Shown one piece after another: positions 8,473 to 17,618 of a stretch of DNA of 64,000 nt; the stretch's first letter is position 1, and each line of letters starts with the position of its first letter. The notes under the pieces are model-generated. The model searched no databases. It saw only the letters and a program-made list of their open reading frames with translations, and was not told the origin of the DNA. The position numbers were made by a program, and so were the translations under genes. This DNA comes from Rhodobacter sp. SY28-1 (GTDB lineage: Bacteria > Pseudomonadota > Alphaproteobacteria > Rhodobacterales > Rhodobacteraceae): contig NZ_STGH01000002.1 of assembly GCF_005222785.1 (NCBI RefSeq), positions 1 to 64,000 of the forward strand, written 5' to 3'.

Positions 8473-8838
8473 TTATTTCCGGCTGGACATATCCCCAAGG
8501 AGGGCCGCGATGCGCGTGACGCCGGGTTCTGCGGCGGAATCGACGGCTGCCAGCAGATCGCGGTAGGCGGCCAGGACCGCCTGCCCGTCTTCGGACAGCA
8601 CGGCACCGCCACCGCCTGCCCCGCCGCGCACCGACAGGACCAGCGGCGCGCGGAAGGCTGCGTTCATCTCTTCGACCAGCGCCCAGGCGCGCTTGTAGCT
8701 CATCCCCATGGCGCGGCCAGCTGCCGCAATCGACCCGGTCTCGGCGATCCGGGCCAGAAGCTCGCCCTTCCCCGGCCCGAAGACCAGCCGGTCGCCGAAC
8801 AGAAGCCGCAGCCGCAAAGTGACCGGTTGATCCGCCAT
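8473..8838 (-). CDS. modE: ModE-type winged-helix regulator, DNA-binding domain only
   Basis: About 121 residues that match only the N-terminal DNA-binding half of ModE/LysR-type winged-helix proteins (LLARIAETGSIAAAGRAMGMSYKRAWALVEEMN, split here across a helix-turn-helix at about residues 20-50). Full ModE has two additional MOP molybdate-binding domains of about 70 residues each; none follow here. Likely a molybdate-responsive regulator of the adjacent modABC, but it cannot sense molybdate by the classical route. Chosen ATG begins MADQPVTLRL; the longer frame adds 27 unlikely residues. Confidence 0.8.
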   Translation of the reverse strand: MADQPVTLRLRLLFGDRLVFGPGKGELLARIAETGSIAAAGRAMGMSYKRAWALVEEMNAAFRAPLVLSVRGGAGGGGAVLSEDGQAVLAAYRDLLAAVDSAAEPGVTRIAALLGDMSSRK

Positions 8839-8930
8839 CCCGAAAGGATTGCCGCAATGGCCCGGGCTGACAAGGGCCCTGCCGCGAAAGCCGGGTCGCG
8901 GGAGAAACTTGGGCGGCAAGCATCGAATCG

Positions 8931-9015
8931 TTGACCAAAAGCGCTTTGGAGACTATTTCTCTCAAAACGTTTTGGAGGGAGTTGCGATGCTTGCCTTCGC
9001 ATCCAAAGCGTTTTG
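8931..9015 (+). promoter_or_regulatory. Promoter region with three LacI-type operators upstream of the thu operon
   Basis: Three related palindromes: AAAGCGCTTT (8938-8947), CAAAACGTTTTG (8963-8974, perfect) and CAAAGCGTTTTG (9004-9015, one mismatched pair). All have the central CG or GC and A/T-rich arms of LacI/AglR/ThuR operators. TTGACC at 8931 followed 17 bases later by TATTTC is a possible but weak promoter overlapped by the first two sites. This predicts repression relieved by a sugar inducer. No LacI-family gene is encoded in the window. Confidence 0.65.
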
Positions 9016-9061
9016 AATGGAAAGTGGACGCCAACAAGGGCGGCCCTAGGGAGGAAAACCA

Positions 9062-10339
<1,278 letters not shown>

Positions 10340-10367
10340 GTCCTCCCGGACCTGACTGATCCCAAAG

Positions 10368-10400
10368 GCGGGCGGCTTCTGAATTGCGGGGGCCGCCCGC
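10368..10400 (+). terminator. Stem-loop between thuE and thuF
   Basis: Perfect nine-base arms GCGGGCGGC (10368-10376) and GCCGCCCGC (10392-10400) around a 15-base loop. No U-tract follows, so it more likely stabilises the upstream message against 3' decay, or causes partial termination, than fully ends transcription. Such hairpins after binding-protein genes give excess binding protein. Confidence 0.6.
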
Positions 10401-10448
10401 TGTTACAAGACCGGGTCTCGGAGGGGGACCCGATAGGGGAGGGACATC

Positions 10449-11399
10449 ATGGCAACGAATTCGGGGGGCTTGAGCCTTCTGCAACAACGCCAACGCGCGG
10501 CCTTCTGGTTCATCGCGCCCATGCTGGCGGCACTATTCTTCGTCGCGGCCTGGCCGCTTTTGCGGACGATCTGGTTCTCGCTGACCAACACCGCACTGTC
10601 CGACCTGTACGGCGGCGAATTCATCGGGTTCGACAACTATCTGTCGGTCCGTGTCCTGGAGTCGGGTCGCTGGATCTGGCGCGGCACGCTGGTCGATCCG
10701 GCCTGGTGGAACGCGGTCTGGAACACGGTGCGTTTCGCCTTCGTCTCGGTCTTCTTCGAGACCATCCTGGGCCTGATCGTCGCCCTCGTGCTGAACGCCG
10801 AATTCAAGGGCCGCGGCTTCGTGCGTGCCGCGATCCTGATCCCATGGGCCATCCCGACCATCGTGTCGGCCAAGATGTGGGCCTGGATGCTGAACGACCA
10901 GTTCGGGATCCTGAATGACATCATGCTGAACCTTGGCCTGATCGACCAGAAGATCGCCTGGACCGCCTCCGTGGACACCGCGATGTATGCCGTGCTGATG
11001 GTCGACATCTGGAAGACCACGCCCTTCATGGCACTTCTGATCCTCGCCGGTCTGCAGATGGTCCCCCGCGACATCTACGAGGCCGCGAAACTGGACGGCG
11101 TCAATCCGGTCAAGGTGTTCTTCAAGATCACTCTGCCGCTGATCCGCCCCGCGCTCGCCGTCGCGATCATCTTCCGGATGCTGGATGCCCTGCGCATCTT
11201 CGACCTGGTCTATGTGCTGACGCCCAACTCGGCGGCCACCAAGACCATGTCGGTCATCAGCCGCGAGAACATGATCGACTTCGACAAGTTCGCCTACGGG
11301 GCCGCGCAGTCGACGCTTCTCTTCGCGATCATCGCCGTCTTCGTCAGCCTCTACATCTGGCTGGGCAAGGTCGACCTTTCCGGGGAGGGCCAGAAATGA
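10449..11399 (+). CDS. thuF: Sugar ABC transporter permease ThuF-like (MalF family)
   Basis: A 316-residue inner-membrane protein with about six hydrophobic segments, the first at about residues 18-40. The EAA loop is EAAKLDGVNPVKVFFKITLP, the MalF-type form EAAxxDG. It pairs with the next gene to form the channel. ATG is preceded by GGGGAGGGACATC. It overlaps thuG by ATGA. Confidence 0.87.
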   Translation: MATNSGGLSLLQQRQRAAFWFIAPMLAALFFVAAWPLLRTIWFSLTNTALSDLYGGEFIGFDNYLSVRVLESGRWIWRGTLVDPAWWNAVWNTVRFAFVSVFFETILGLIVALVLNAEFKGRGFVRAAILIPWAIPTIVSAKMWAWMLNDQFGILNDIMLNLGLIDQKIAWTASVDTAMYAVLMVDIWKTTPFMALLILAGLQMVPRDIYEAAKLDGVNPVKVFFKITLPLIRPALAVAIIFRMLDALRIFDLVYVLTPNSAATKTMSVISRENMIDFDKFAYGAAQSTLLFAIIAVFVSLYIWLGKVDLSGEGQK

Positions 11400-12229
11400 C
11401 CGCTCAGAAACTTCTGTCCACCGTCGGTTTCTACGCGCTTGTCGTGGTGATCGTCGTCTTCTCGGTCTTCCCGTTCTACTACGCGATCGTCACGTCCTTC
11501 GCGACCGGGACCGAGCTCTTCAAGGTCAACTACCTGCCCAAGTCCTTTGACTGGGGGAACTACGAATCCGTGCTGGGTGGCCGCAACTTCCTGCGGTCCA
11601 TCGTCAACTCGGTCTTCATCGCGACGACGACCGTGGTCTTCGCGCTGTTCCTGGCCGTCACCGCATCCTACGCTCTGGCGCGGGTGCGGTTCCGGGGGCG
11701 CGGGCTTCTGTTGATGATGATCCTCGCAGTGTCGATGTTCCCGCAGATCGCCGTGCTGGCGGGCCTGTTCGAGCTTGTCCGGTTCCTGGGCATCTTCAAC
11801 ACGCCCTGGGCGATGATCATGTCCTATGTGATCTTCACCCTGCCCTTCACGGTCTGGGTGCTGACAACCTTCATGCGCGACCTGCCGGTCGAGATCGAGG
11901 AGGCCGCCATCGTCGACGGCGCCACCCCCTGGATCATCATCACCAAGGTGTTCCTGCCGCTGCTGTGGCCCGCCCTGGTGACGACCGGCCTTCTGGCCTT
12001 CATCGGTGCCTGGAATGAATTCCTGTTCGCCCTGACCTTCACCTCGTCCGAAACGACCCGGACGGTGCCAGTGGCAATCGGCCTTCTGTCCGGCGCAAGC
12101 CAGCAGGAAATCCCCTGGGGTCCGATCATGGCGGCCTCGGTCATCGTGACCGTCCCGCTGATCATCCTCGTCCTCATTTTCCAACGCAAGATCGTCGCGG
12201 GTCTGACCGCGGGCGGCGTGAAGGGCTGA
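11396..12229 (+). CDS. thuG: Sugar ABC transporter permease ThuG-like (MalG family)
   Basis: A 277-residue inner-membrane permease with about six hydrophobic segments and the MalG-type EAA loop EEAAIVDGATPWIIITKVFLP (split: EEAAIVDG then the cytoplasmic helix). The GAWNEFLFALTF block near residue 205 is typical of the family. It forms a heterodimer with the preceding permease and is translationally coupled to it. Confidence 0.87.
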   Translation: MTAQKLLSTVGFYALVVVIVVFSVFPFYYAIVTSFATGTELFKVNYLPKSFDWGNYESVLGGRNFLRSIVNSVFIATTTVVFALFLAVTASYALARVRFRGRGLLLMMILAVSMFPQIAVLAGLFELVRFLGIFNTPWAMIMSYVIFTLPFTVWVLTTFMRDLPVEIEEAAIVDGATPWIIITKVFLPLLWPALVTTGLLAFIGAWNEFLFALTFTSSETTRTVPVAIGLLSGASQQEIPWGPIMAASVIVTVPLIILVLIFQRKIVAGLTAGGVKG

Positions 12230-12233
12230 CATC

Positions 12234-13235
12234 ATGGCAAAGATCGAACTGAAGAACGTCACCAAGTCCTATGGCGCCGTCCAGGTCATCAAGGGCATCG
12301 ACCTGACCATCGAGAAGGGCGAGTTCATGGTCTTCGTCGGGCCTTCGGGCTGCGGCAAGTCCACGCTTCTGCGCCTGATCTCGGGGCTGGAAGAGATCAC
12401 TACGGGCGACATGCTCTTTGACGGGGAACGGGTGAACAACCTGATCCCGTCCAAGCGCGGCATCGCCATGGTGTTCCAATCCTATGCGCTTTATCCGCAC
12501 ATGAAGGTCTACGACAACATGGCCTTCGGGATGAAGCTGGACAAAACCTCGGACGCCGAGATCCGCAAGCGCGTCGAAAGTGCCGCCAAGCTTCTGCAGA
12601 TCGACCACCTTCTGGACCGTCTGCCAAAGCAGCTGTCCGGCGGCCAGCGCCAGCGCGTCGCCATCGGCCGCGCCATCGTCCGCGATCCGCGCGTGTTCCT
12701 GTTCGACGAACCGCTGTCGAATCTGGACGCGGCGCTGCGGGTTCAGACCCGGCTGGAAATCGCGAAGCTCCACCATTCGATGTCCAACGTCACGATGATC
12801 TACGTGACCCACGACCAGGTCGAGGCGATGACCCTCGCCGACCGGATCGCCGTGTTGCGTGACGGGCGGCTGGAACAGGCCGGGTCGCCGGCAGAGCTTT
12901 ACGAAAACCCGAACTCGCTCTTCGTGGCGGGCTTCATCGGCAGCCCGAAGATGAACTTCCTCACCGGCAAATTCGCCGCCGACCACGGCTGCACCACGCT
13001 TGGCGTCCGGTCGGAACACCTTGATGTCGATCCGAACGGCCCCTGGTCGGGTGAGGTCCTGCACGTCGAGGACCTCGGCTCCGACCACTTCCTCTTCGTG
13101 GAAATCGGCAGCGACGAACCTGTCATTGTCCGCCGCCCCGGCAAAGCCGACATCGCGGTGGGCGCGAAGGTGTCCATCGCGCCGAAACCCGGCCACCTCT
13201 ACCGCTTCGACGCCGACGGCAAACCCGTCCGCTGA
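12234..13235 (+). CDS. thuK: Sugar ABC transporter ATP-binding protein ThuK-like (MalK/UgpC family)
   Basis: A 333-residue ATPase with Walker [10 protein letters not shown], signature LSGGQRQRVAIGRAI, Walker B VFLFDEPLSNLD and switch histidine VTHDQVEAM. The C-terminal MalK-type domain (from about residue 235; VRSEHLDVDP) is present but shorter than in E. coli MalK (371 residues). Begins four bases after the thuG stop. It powers the importer. Confidence 0.9.
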   Translation: MAKIELKNVTKSYGAVQVIKGIDLTIEKGEFMVFVGPSGCGKSTLLRLISGLEEITTGDMLFDGERVNNLIPSKRGIAMVFQSYALYPHMKVYDNMAFGMKLDKTSDAEIRKRVESAAKLLQIDHLLDRLPKQLSGGQRQRVAIGRAIVRDPRVFLFDEPLSNLDAALRVQTRLEIAKLHHSMSNVTMIYVTHDQVEAMTLADRIAVLRDGRLEQAGSPAELYENPNSLFVAGFIGSPKMNFLTGKFAADHGCTTLGVRSEHLDVDPNGPWSGEVLHVEDLGSDHFLFVEIGSDEPVIVRRPGKADIAVGAKVSIAPKPGHLYRFDADGKPVR

Positions 13236-13246
13236 CCCTACCCCGT

Positions 13247-13265
13247 GCCCGGGACGTTCCCGGGC
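13247..13265 (+). repeat. Short perfect hairpin between thuK and thuA
   Basis: GCCCGGGA-CGT-TCCCGGGC, an eight-base stem with a three-base loop in the 57-bp gap before thuA. No U-tract follows. It may modulate mRNA stability or read-through from the transporter genes into thuAB; function inferred. Confidence 0.45.
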
Positions 13266-13292
13266 GCGTATCCTTATCCATGGAGACGACTT

Positions 13293-14078
13293 ATGACCAT
13301 ACGAGTCACCGTTTGGGGCGAAAACGTCCACGAGCAGAAGAACAAGGTGGTGGCCGAGGTTTACCCCAAGACCATGCACGGCACGATCGCCGAGTTCCTG
13401 AACAAGGAAGACGGGATCAAGGCGACCAGCGTGACGCTGCAGGACAAAGAGCATGGCATGACCGAAGCCAAGCTCAAGGAAACCGACGTGCTGATCTGGT
13501 GGGGCCATGCCGCCCACGGCGACGTCGATGACAAGATCGTCGAGCGCGTGGCCGAGGCCGTCTGGTCCGGCATGGGCGTGATCTTCCTGCACTCCGCCCA
13601 CTTCTCCAAGCCTTTCAAGCGGCTGATGGGCACGCCCTGCAACCTGTCCTGGCGCGAGGCCGGGGAACGGGAACGCCTCTGGGTCACCAGCCGTCACCAC
13701 CCCATCGCCCGCGGCATCCCCGACCACTTCGAGATCGAATACGAAGAGATGTACGGCGAGCCCTTTGGCGTCCCCGAACCGCTGGAAACCGTTTTCGTTT
13801 CGTGGTTCCAGGGCGGCGAAGTTTTCCGCTCGGGCCTCACCTACCGGCGCGGCGCGGGGAACATCTTCTACTTCCGCCCGGGGCATGAGACCTATCCGAC
13901 CTACCACCAGCCCCTGGTGCAGAAGGTCATCACCAACGGCGTCCGCTGGGCCTACAACCCCGAGGCGCGGCTGGCGAAACCGACCGACGCCCCGAACACC
14001 CCCATCGGCAAGACGCTGGAACCGCTGGAGGAACGCGGCCCCCGCCTGCACCACGACGGCGAGGCGGGGTTCCGCTGA
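13293..14078 (+). CDS. thuA: ThuA-like trehalose utilisation protein
   Basis: A 261-residue cytoplasmic protein of the ThuA family (glutamine-amidotransferase-like fold). The N terminus [14 protein letters not shown], the LIWWGHAAH block near residue 65 and [12 protein letters not shown] near 105 are characteristic. In rhizobia ThuA and ThuB act together in catabolism of trehalose and related disaccharides through 3-keto derivatives. ATG at 13293 has GGAGACGAC before it. The stop overlaps the thuB start (TGATG). Confidence 0.9.
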   Translation: MTIRVTVWGENVHEQKNKVVAEVYPKTMHGTIAEFLNKEDGIKATSVTLQDKEHGMTEAKLKETDVLIWWGHAAHGDVDDKIVERVAEAVWSGMGVIFLHSAHFSKPFKRLMGTPCNLSWREAGERERLWVTSRHHPIARGIPDHFEIEYEEMYGEPFGVPEPLETVFVSWFQGGEVFRSGLTYRRGAGNIFYFRPGHETYPTYHQPLVQKVITNGVRWAYNPEARLAKPTDAPNTPIGKTLEPLEERGPRLHHDGEAGFR

Positions 14079-15133
14079 TGCAACCCGTCCGCATCCTGAT
14101 CCTTGGCACCGGCGGCATGGCGAAGAACCATGCCGACCACTTTGCCGCCATTCCCGGCGTCACCGTCGTCGCCGGGATCGACACCCGTCCCGAACAGCTT
14201 GCCGCCTTCCAGCAGGCCCACAACATCCCGCACGGCTTTGCCTCCGTCCAGGACGCCATCGCCTGGGGTGAGTTCGACGCGGTCACGAACGTCACTCCCG
14301 ACGCCGCCCACTATGCGACGACCCTGCCCTTCCTGGCTGCGGGCAAGCATGTCCTGTGTGAAAAGCCGCTCGCCACCAACGCCGCCCATGCCAGCGAAAT
14401 GGCGGCAGCTGCGGCGAAGGCGGGCGTCGTCAACATGGTGAACCTCACCTACCGCAACGTCCCCGCGCTGCAGAAGGCCGCCCAGATGGTCCGCGCCGGC
14501 GCCATCGGCACCATCCGGCATTTCGAGGCCTCCTACCTGCAAAGCTGGCTCACCCAACCCGCCTGGGGAGCCTGGGACAAGGAGCCGCAGTGGCTCTGGC
14601 GCCTGTCGACAAGGCACGGTTCCAAGGGCGTCCTGGGCGACGTCGGCATCCATATCCTCGACTTCGCGACCTTCATTGCCGGGATGGATGCAACGCAGAT
14701 TTCCTGCCTGCTGCAGACCTTCGACAAGGCACCCGGCGGTCAGATCGGCGAATACGTCCTCGACGCCAACGACAGCGCCACGATGCAGGTCCGCCTGTCC
14801 AACGGCGCGCTTGGCACCGTAGCGGCCACCCGCTTTGCGACCGGCCACCTGAACGACCTGCGCCTGCGGCTTTACGGCATGACCGGCGGTCTGGAAGTGC
14901 GGTTCGAAAAAGCGGAAAGCCACCTGCGCGCCTGCTTGGGCGACGACATCAACACTGGCACCTGGGTAGACGTCGACTGCCCCGCCGTCCCCACCGTCTA
15001 CCAGCGCTTCATCGCCGCCATCCGCGGCGAAGGCCCGGCCGACCCCGACTTCGCCCGGGGTGCCGCGCTGCAGGTCCTTCTGGACAAGGCCGAGGCTTCC
15101 GCCGGCCAGGACGGGAAACTGCTGGCCGTCTGA
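14078..15133 (+). CDS. thuB: ThuB-like Gfo/Idh/MocA family oxidoreductase
   Basis: A 351-residue NAD(P)-dependent dehydrogenase of the Gfo/Idh/MocA group. It has the Rossmann motif GTGGMAKNHADH (residues about 8-19), then EKPLATN with the conserved lysine of this family (about residue 95). In the known thu pathway it oxidises the disaccharide at C3. The HGSKGVLGDVGIHILDF block near 185 carries the family histidines. It is last in the operon and followed by a strong terminator. Confidence 0.88.
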   Translation: MQPVRILILGTGGMAKNHADHFAAIPGVTVVAGIDTRPEQLAAFQQAHNIPHGFASVQDAIAWGEFDAVTNVTPDAAHYATTLPFLAAGKHVLCEKPLATNAAHASEMAAAAAKAGVVNMVNLTYRNVPALQKAAQMVRAGAIGTIRHFEASYLQSWLTQPAWGAWDKEPQWLWRLSTRHGSKGVLGDVGIHILDFATFIAGMDATQISCLLQTFDKAPGGQIGEYVLDANDSATMQVRLSNGALGTVAATRFATGHLNDLRLRLYGMTGGLEVRFEKAESHLRACLGDDINTGTWVDVDCPAVPTVYQRFIAAIRGEGPADPDFARGAALQVLLDKAEASAGQDGKLLAV

Positions 15134-15139
15134 CACAAA

Positions 15140-15174
15140 CGGGGCGGGACAACACTCTCCCGCCCCGATTTGCC
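15140..15174 (+). terminator. Rho-independent terminator of the thu operon
   Basis: Perfect ten-base arms CGGGGCGGGA (15140-15149) and TCCCGCCCCG (15158-15167) with loop CAACACTC, followed by ATTTGCCC. It begins seven bases after the thuB stop. The U-tract is short but the stem is very stable. Confidence 0.8.
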
Positions 15175-15199
15175 CATGTCCCAAATACTCCCGCGCGGC

Positions 15200-15222
15200 G
15201 CGCTCTCCGAGGAGGAGGGCGC
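15200..15222 (-). terminator. Possible terminator hairpin downstream of murD
   Basis: GCGCTCTCC and GGAGGGCGC pair as a nine-base stem (one G-T pair) around GAGGA, in the convergent gap between thuB and murD. No U-tract on either strand. The flanking CGACGACGAG resembles sequence around the hairpins at 1.3 and 37.2 kb. Confidence 0.35.
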
Positions 15223-15295
15223 AAGGCCCGACGACGAGACAATAGACTTGCGCGTCAGCGCTCCATCAGAAAACCGCCCGAACCCGCGCTTGAAG

Positions 15296-16696
15296 TCAGC
15301 CGATCAGCGCCTTCACCCGCGCGGTGAAGTCCTCGCCCCGCTTCTCGAAGTTCGGATACTGGTCGAAACTCGCCGCCGCCGGGGCAAGCAGAACCACCTC
15401 CCCCGCCACTGCCTCCTCGGCCGCCCGCGCCACCGCCCGCTCCATCGTCTCACAGATCTCATGCGGCAGGTCGCCGATCTGCAAGGCGAAGTCTCGCGCC
15501 GAATGGCCGATCAGATAGGCCTTCACGACCGAGCCCAGATAGGGCTTCAGCGCCGAAATCCCACCGTCCTTGCCCATCCCCCCGGCAATCCAGCGGATCT
15601 TCGGAAAGGCCTGCAAGGCCTTCGCCGCCGCATCCACATTCGTCGCCTTCGAGTCATTGACGAACCGCACCCCGCCCTTCTCGCCGACCAGCTGGCTGCG
15701 GTGGGGCAAACCGGCAAAGGAATGCAGCGCCCCCTCGATCAGCTTCGGCGCCAGCCCCAGCGACCGGCAGGCCGCATAGGCGGCACAGGCGTTCTGGTGG
15801 TTATGCGCACCCGGCAACCCCTTGATCTCGCGCAGGTCGATGGACGCCACCTGCCGCCCCTTGCGCCATTCCGCCAGAAACCCCTTCCGGGCAAAGACCG
15901 ACCAGCCGTAGCCCTCCAGCTTCTGACCCGACGACACCCGGATCACCCGGTCATCTTGCGGCCCCTGCCCCAGCGCGCCCGCCAGATACCGCCCTTCAAC
16001 CTCATCCACCCCCACCACGGCCCGGTCCGGCCCGCCAAGCATGAACAGCCGCGCCTTGGCAGCGAAATAGCCGCCCATCCCGCCATGCCGGTCCAGATGG
16101 TCCGGCGAGAGGTTCGTAAAGACCGCCACATCCGGCGTCAGCGCCCGGGCAAGCTCGGTCTGGTAGGAGGACAGTTCCAAGACCACCACCTCGCCATCGA
16201 CGGGCGGGTCGATGGACAACACCCCCTTGCCGATGTTCCCCGCCATCTGCGTGGGCTTGCCTGCGACCTGCAGGATGTGGTGGATCAAGGCCGTTGTCGT
16301 CGACTTGCCGTTCGACCCCGTCACCGCCACGATCTTTGGCGGGGTTTCCATCTCGTCCCATTCCGGCCCCGCGGCGCTTTGGAAGAACAGGCCGATATCG
16401 TTGTCGACCGGGATCCCCAGTTCCAACGCCCGGGCGATGATCGGGTTCGGCGCCGGATAGAGATGCGGGATGCCGGGAGATGTCACCAGACAGGCCACCC
16501 CTTCCAGCGCGGCGTGGCGGGTCAGGTCGGTCTGCGTAAACCCCTCGGCCTCGGCCTTGGCCCGCGCCTCGGGACTGTCGTCCCAGAGCAAGGGCTCTGC
16601 CCCCCCGGCCTGCAGCGCCGCCGCCGTCGCCAGCCCCGACCGGCCCAGCCCCAGCACCGCAACCCTCTCGCCCTTGTAACCCTTGACCGGGATCAT
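15296..16696 (-). CDS. murD: UDP-N-acetylmuramoyl-L-alanine--D-glutamate ligase MurD
   Basis: A 466-residue cytoplasmic ligase adding D-glutamate to UDP-MurNAc-L-Ala in peptidoglycan synthesis. It has the N-terminal Rossmann-like domain ([13 protein letters not shown] near residue 12), the ATP-binding [11 protein letters not shown] (about residue 125), and the Mur-ligase block [10 protein letters not shown] (about 325). In relatives murD directly follows mraY; here it is separated by about 6.5 kb and the usual downstream ftsW/murG/murC are absent from the window. Confidence 0.95.
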   Translation of the reverse strand: MIPVKGYKGERVAVLGLGRSGLATAAALQAGGAEPLLWDDSPEARAKAEAEGFTQTDLTRHAALEGVACLVTSPGIPHLYPAPNPIIARALELGIPVDNDIGLFFQSAAGPEWDEMETPPKIVAVTGSNGKSTTTALIHHILQVAGKPTQMAGNIGKGVLSIDPPVDGEVVVLELSSYQTELARALTPDVAVFTNLSPDHLDRHGGMGGYFAAKARLFMLGGPDRAVVGVDEVEGRYLAGALGQGPQDDRVIRVSSGQKLEGYGWSVFARKGFLAEWRKGRQVASIDLREIKGLPGAHNHQNACAAYAACRSLGLAPKLIEGALHSFAGLPHRSQLVGEKGGVRFVNDSKATNVDAAAKALQAFPKIRWIAGGMGKDGGISALKPYLGSVVKAYLIGHSARDFALQIGDLPHEICETMERAVARAAEEAVAGEVVLLAPAAASFDQYPNFEKRGEDFTARVKALIG

Positions 16697-16883
16697 GCCT
16701 TCCCCCTTTGCGCTGAGACAGGGATAGGGGACGCGCTCGACAAGGGAAAGGGGGTGATCGGCCCGGTGCCGCCCGGCAAACCCCGTCCGCCTTGTCTATT
16801 CCCGCCGCCACGGGCATTGTCCCGCCGACAACGGGTCCACCCGGGGCGACAGACCCCTACGGACCGGCCGGACAGGGACGCCC

Positions 16884-17618
16884 ATGCGCAAGGTATTGCA
16901 GAAGATCGGAAATCGCTACTGCCGCTGGCAGCTGGAGCGCGCGCTGCCCGGCATCCATGCCCAGTTGAAGGCCTATTCCAAAGGCTCGACCACCACGGGC
17001 ACTCAAGCCATCACCATGTGGGCAGCGGTCAAGCGCATCCTGAAGCACCGCCCGAACTGGATCCTTGAATCCGGCACCGGCTCTTCGACCCTGATCCTTG
17101 CCGCCGCCGTCCACCGCCTGCGGCGCGAGGACCCGACCTACCAGGGCCGCATCGTCAGCATGGAAAGCGTCCCCGAATGGCACGCGACCGCCGAGACGAT
17201 GCTGCCCGATGCCTGCCGCGACGTGGTCGAGATCGTCCTTGGCCCGCGCGAGAAGTTCGAGATCGCGATGTTCCGCGGCTATATCCACGGCAACATCCCG
17301 AAGCACGATTATGACTTCGTCCTTCTGGACGGCCCGAAGTTCTGGGACGAGCGTGGTCTCGCCTTCTGCGCCGACATCTTCCGCGCGATGGAACTGTCAT
17401 CCGCCCCGGTGATCCACGGGGTGGTCGATGGCCGGGCCAGTTCCGTGATGGTGATCCAGGCGATCTACGGCGTTGCCGCCGCGCGCTATTGGCACTTCCG
17501 TTACGCGGCAGGCTTCTCGCTGCCGAAGATCGACTTCACCGATGCCGACCTGAAGACCTCGCGGGATTTCCGCTGCTCGCCCACCGGCCGGCTCAGCTGG
17601 GTGCATTTCCGCCGCTAG
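16884..17618 (+). CDS. Putative SAM-dependent methyltransferase-like protein
   Basis: A 244-residue cytoplasmic protein of uncertain function. ILESGTGSSTLIL (about residues 55-67) resembles the glycine-rich motif I of class I methyltransferases, VSMESVPEW (about 91-99) has the acidic residue expected at the end of strand 2, and DFVLLDGPK (about 147-155) fits motif IV/post-II. No specific substrate motif is recognised. Transcribed divergently from murD; its stop codon shares CTAG with the converging TPR gene. Confidence 0.6.
   Translation: MRKVLQKIGNRYCRWQLERALPGIHAQLKAYSKGSTTTGTQAITMWAAVKRILKHRPNWILESGTGSSTLILAAAVHRLRREDPTYQGRIVSMESVPEWHATAETMLPDACRDVVEIVLGPREKFEIAMFRGYIHGNIPKHDYDFVLLDGPKFWDERGLAFCADIFRAMELSSAPVIHGVVDGRASSVMVIQAIYGVAAARYWHFRYAAGFSLPKIDFTDADLKTSRDFRCSPTGRLSWVHFRR

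Noticed and set aside
12174-14054. 626-residue minus-strand frame opposite thuK and thuA
   Set aside because: Shadow of well-supported genes in a high-GC genome.
15170-17068. 632-residue plus-strand frame across murD
   Set aside because: Antisense shadow of murD: Arg/Pro/His-rich, no domains, and murD has all its motifs on the other strand.
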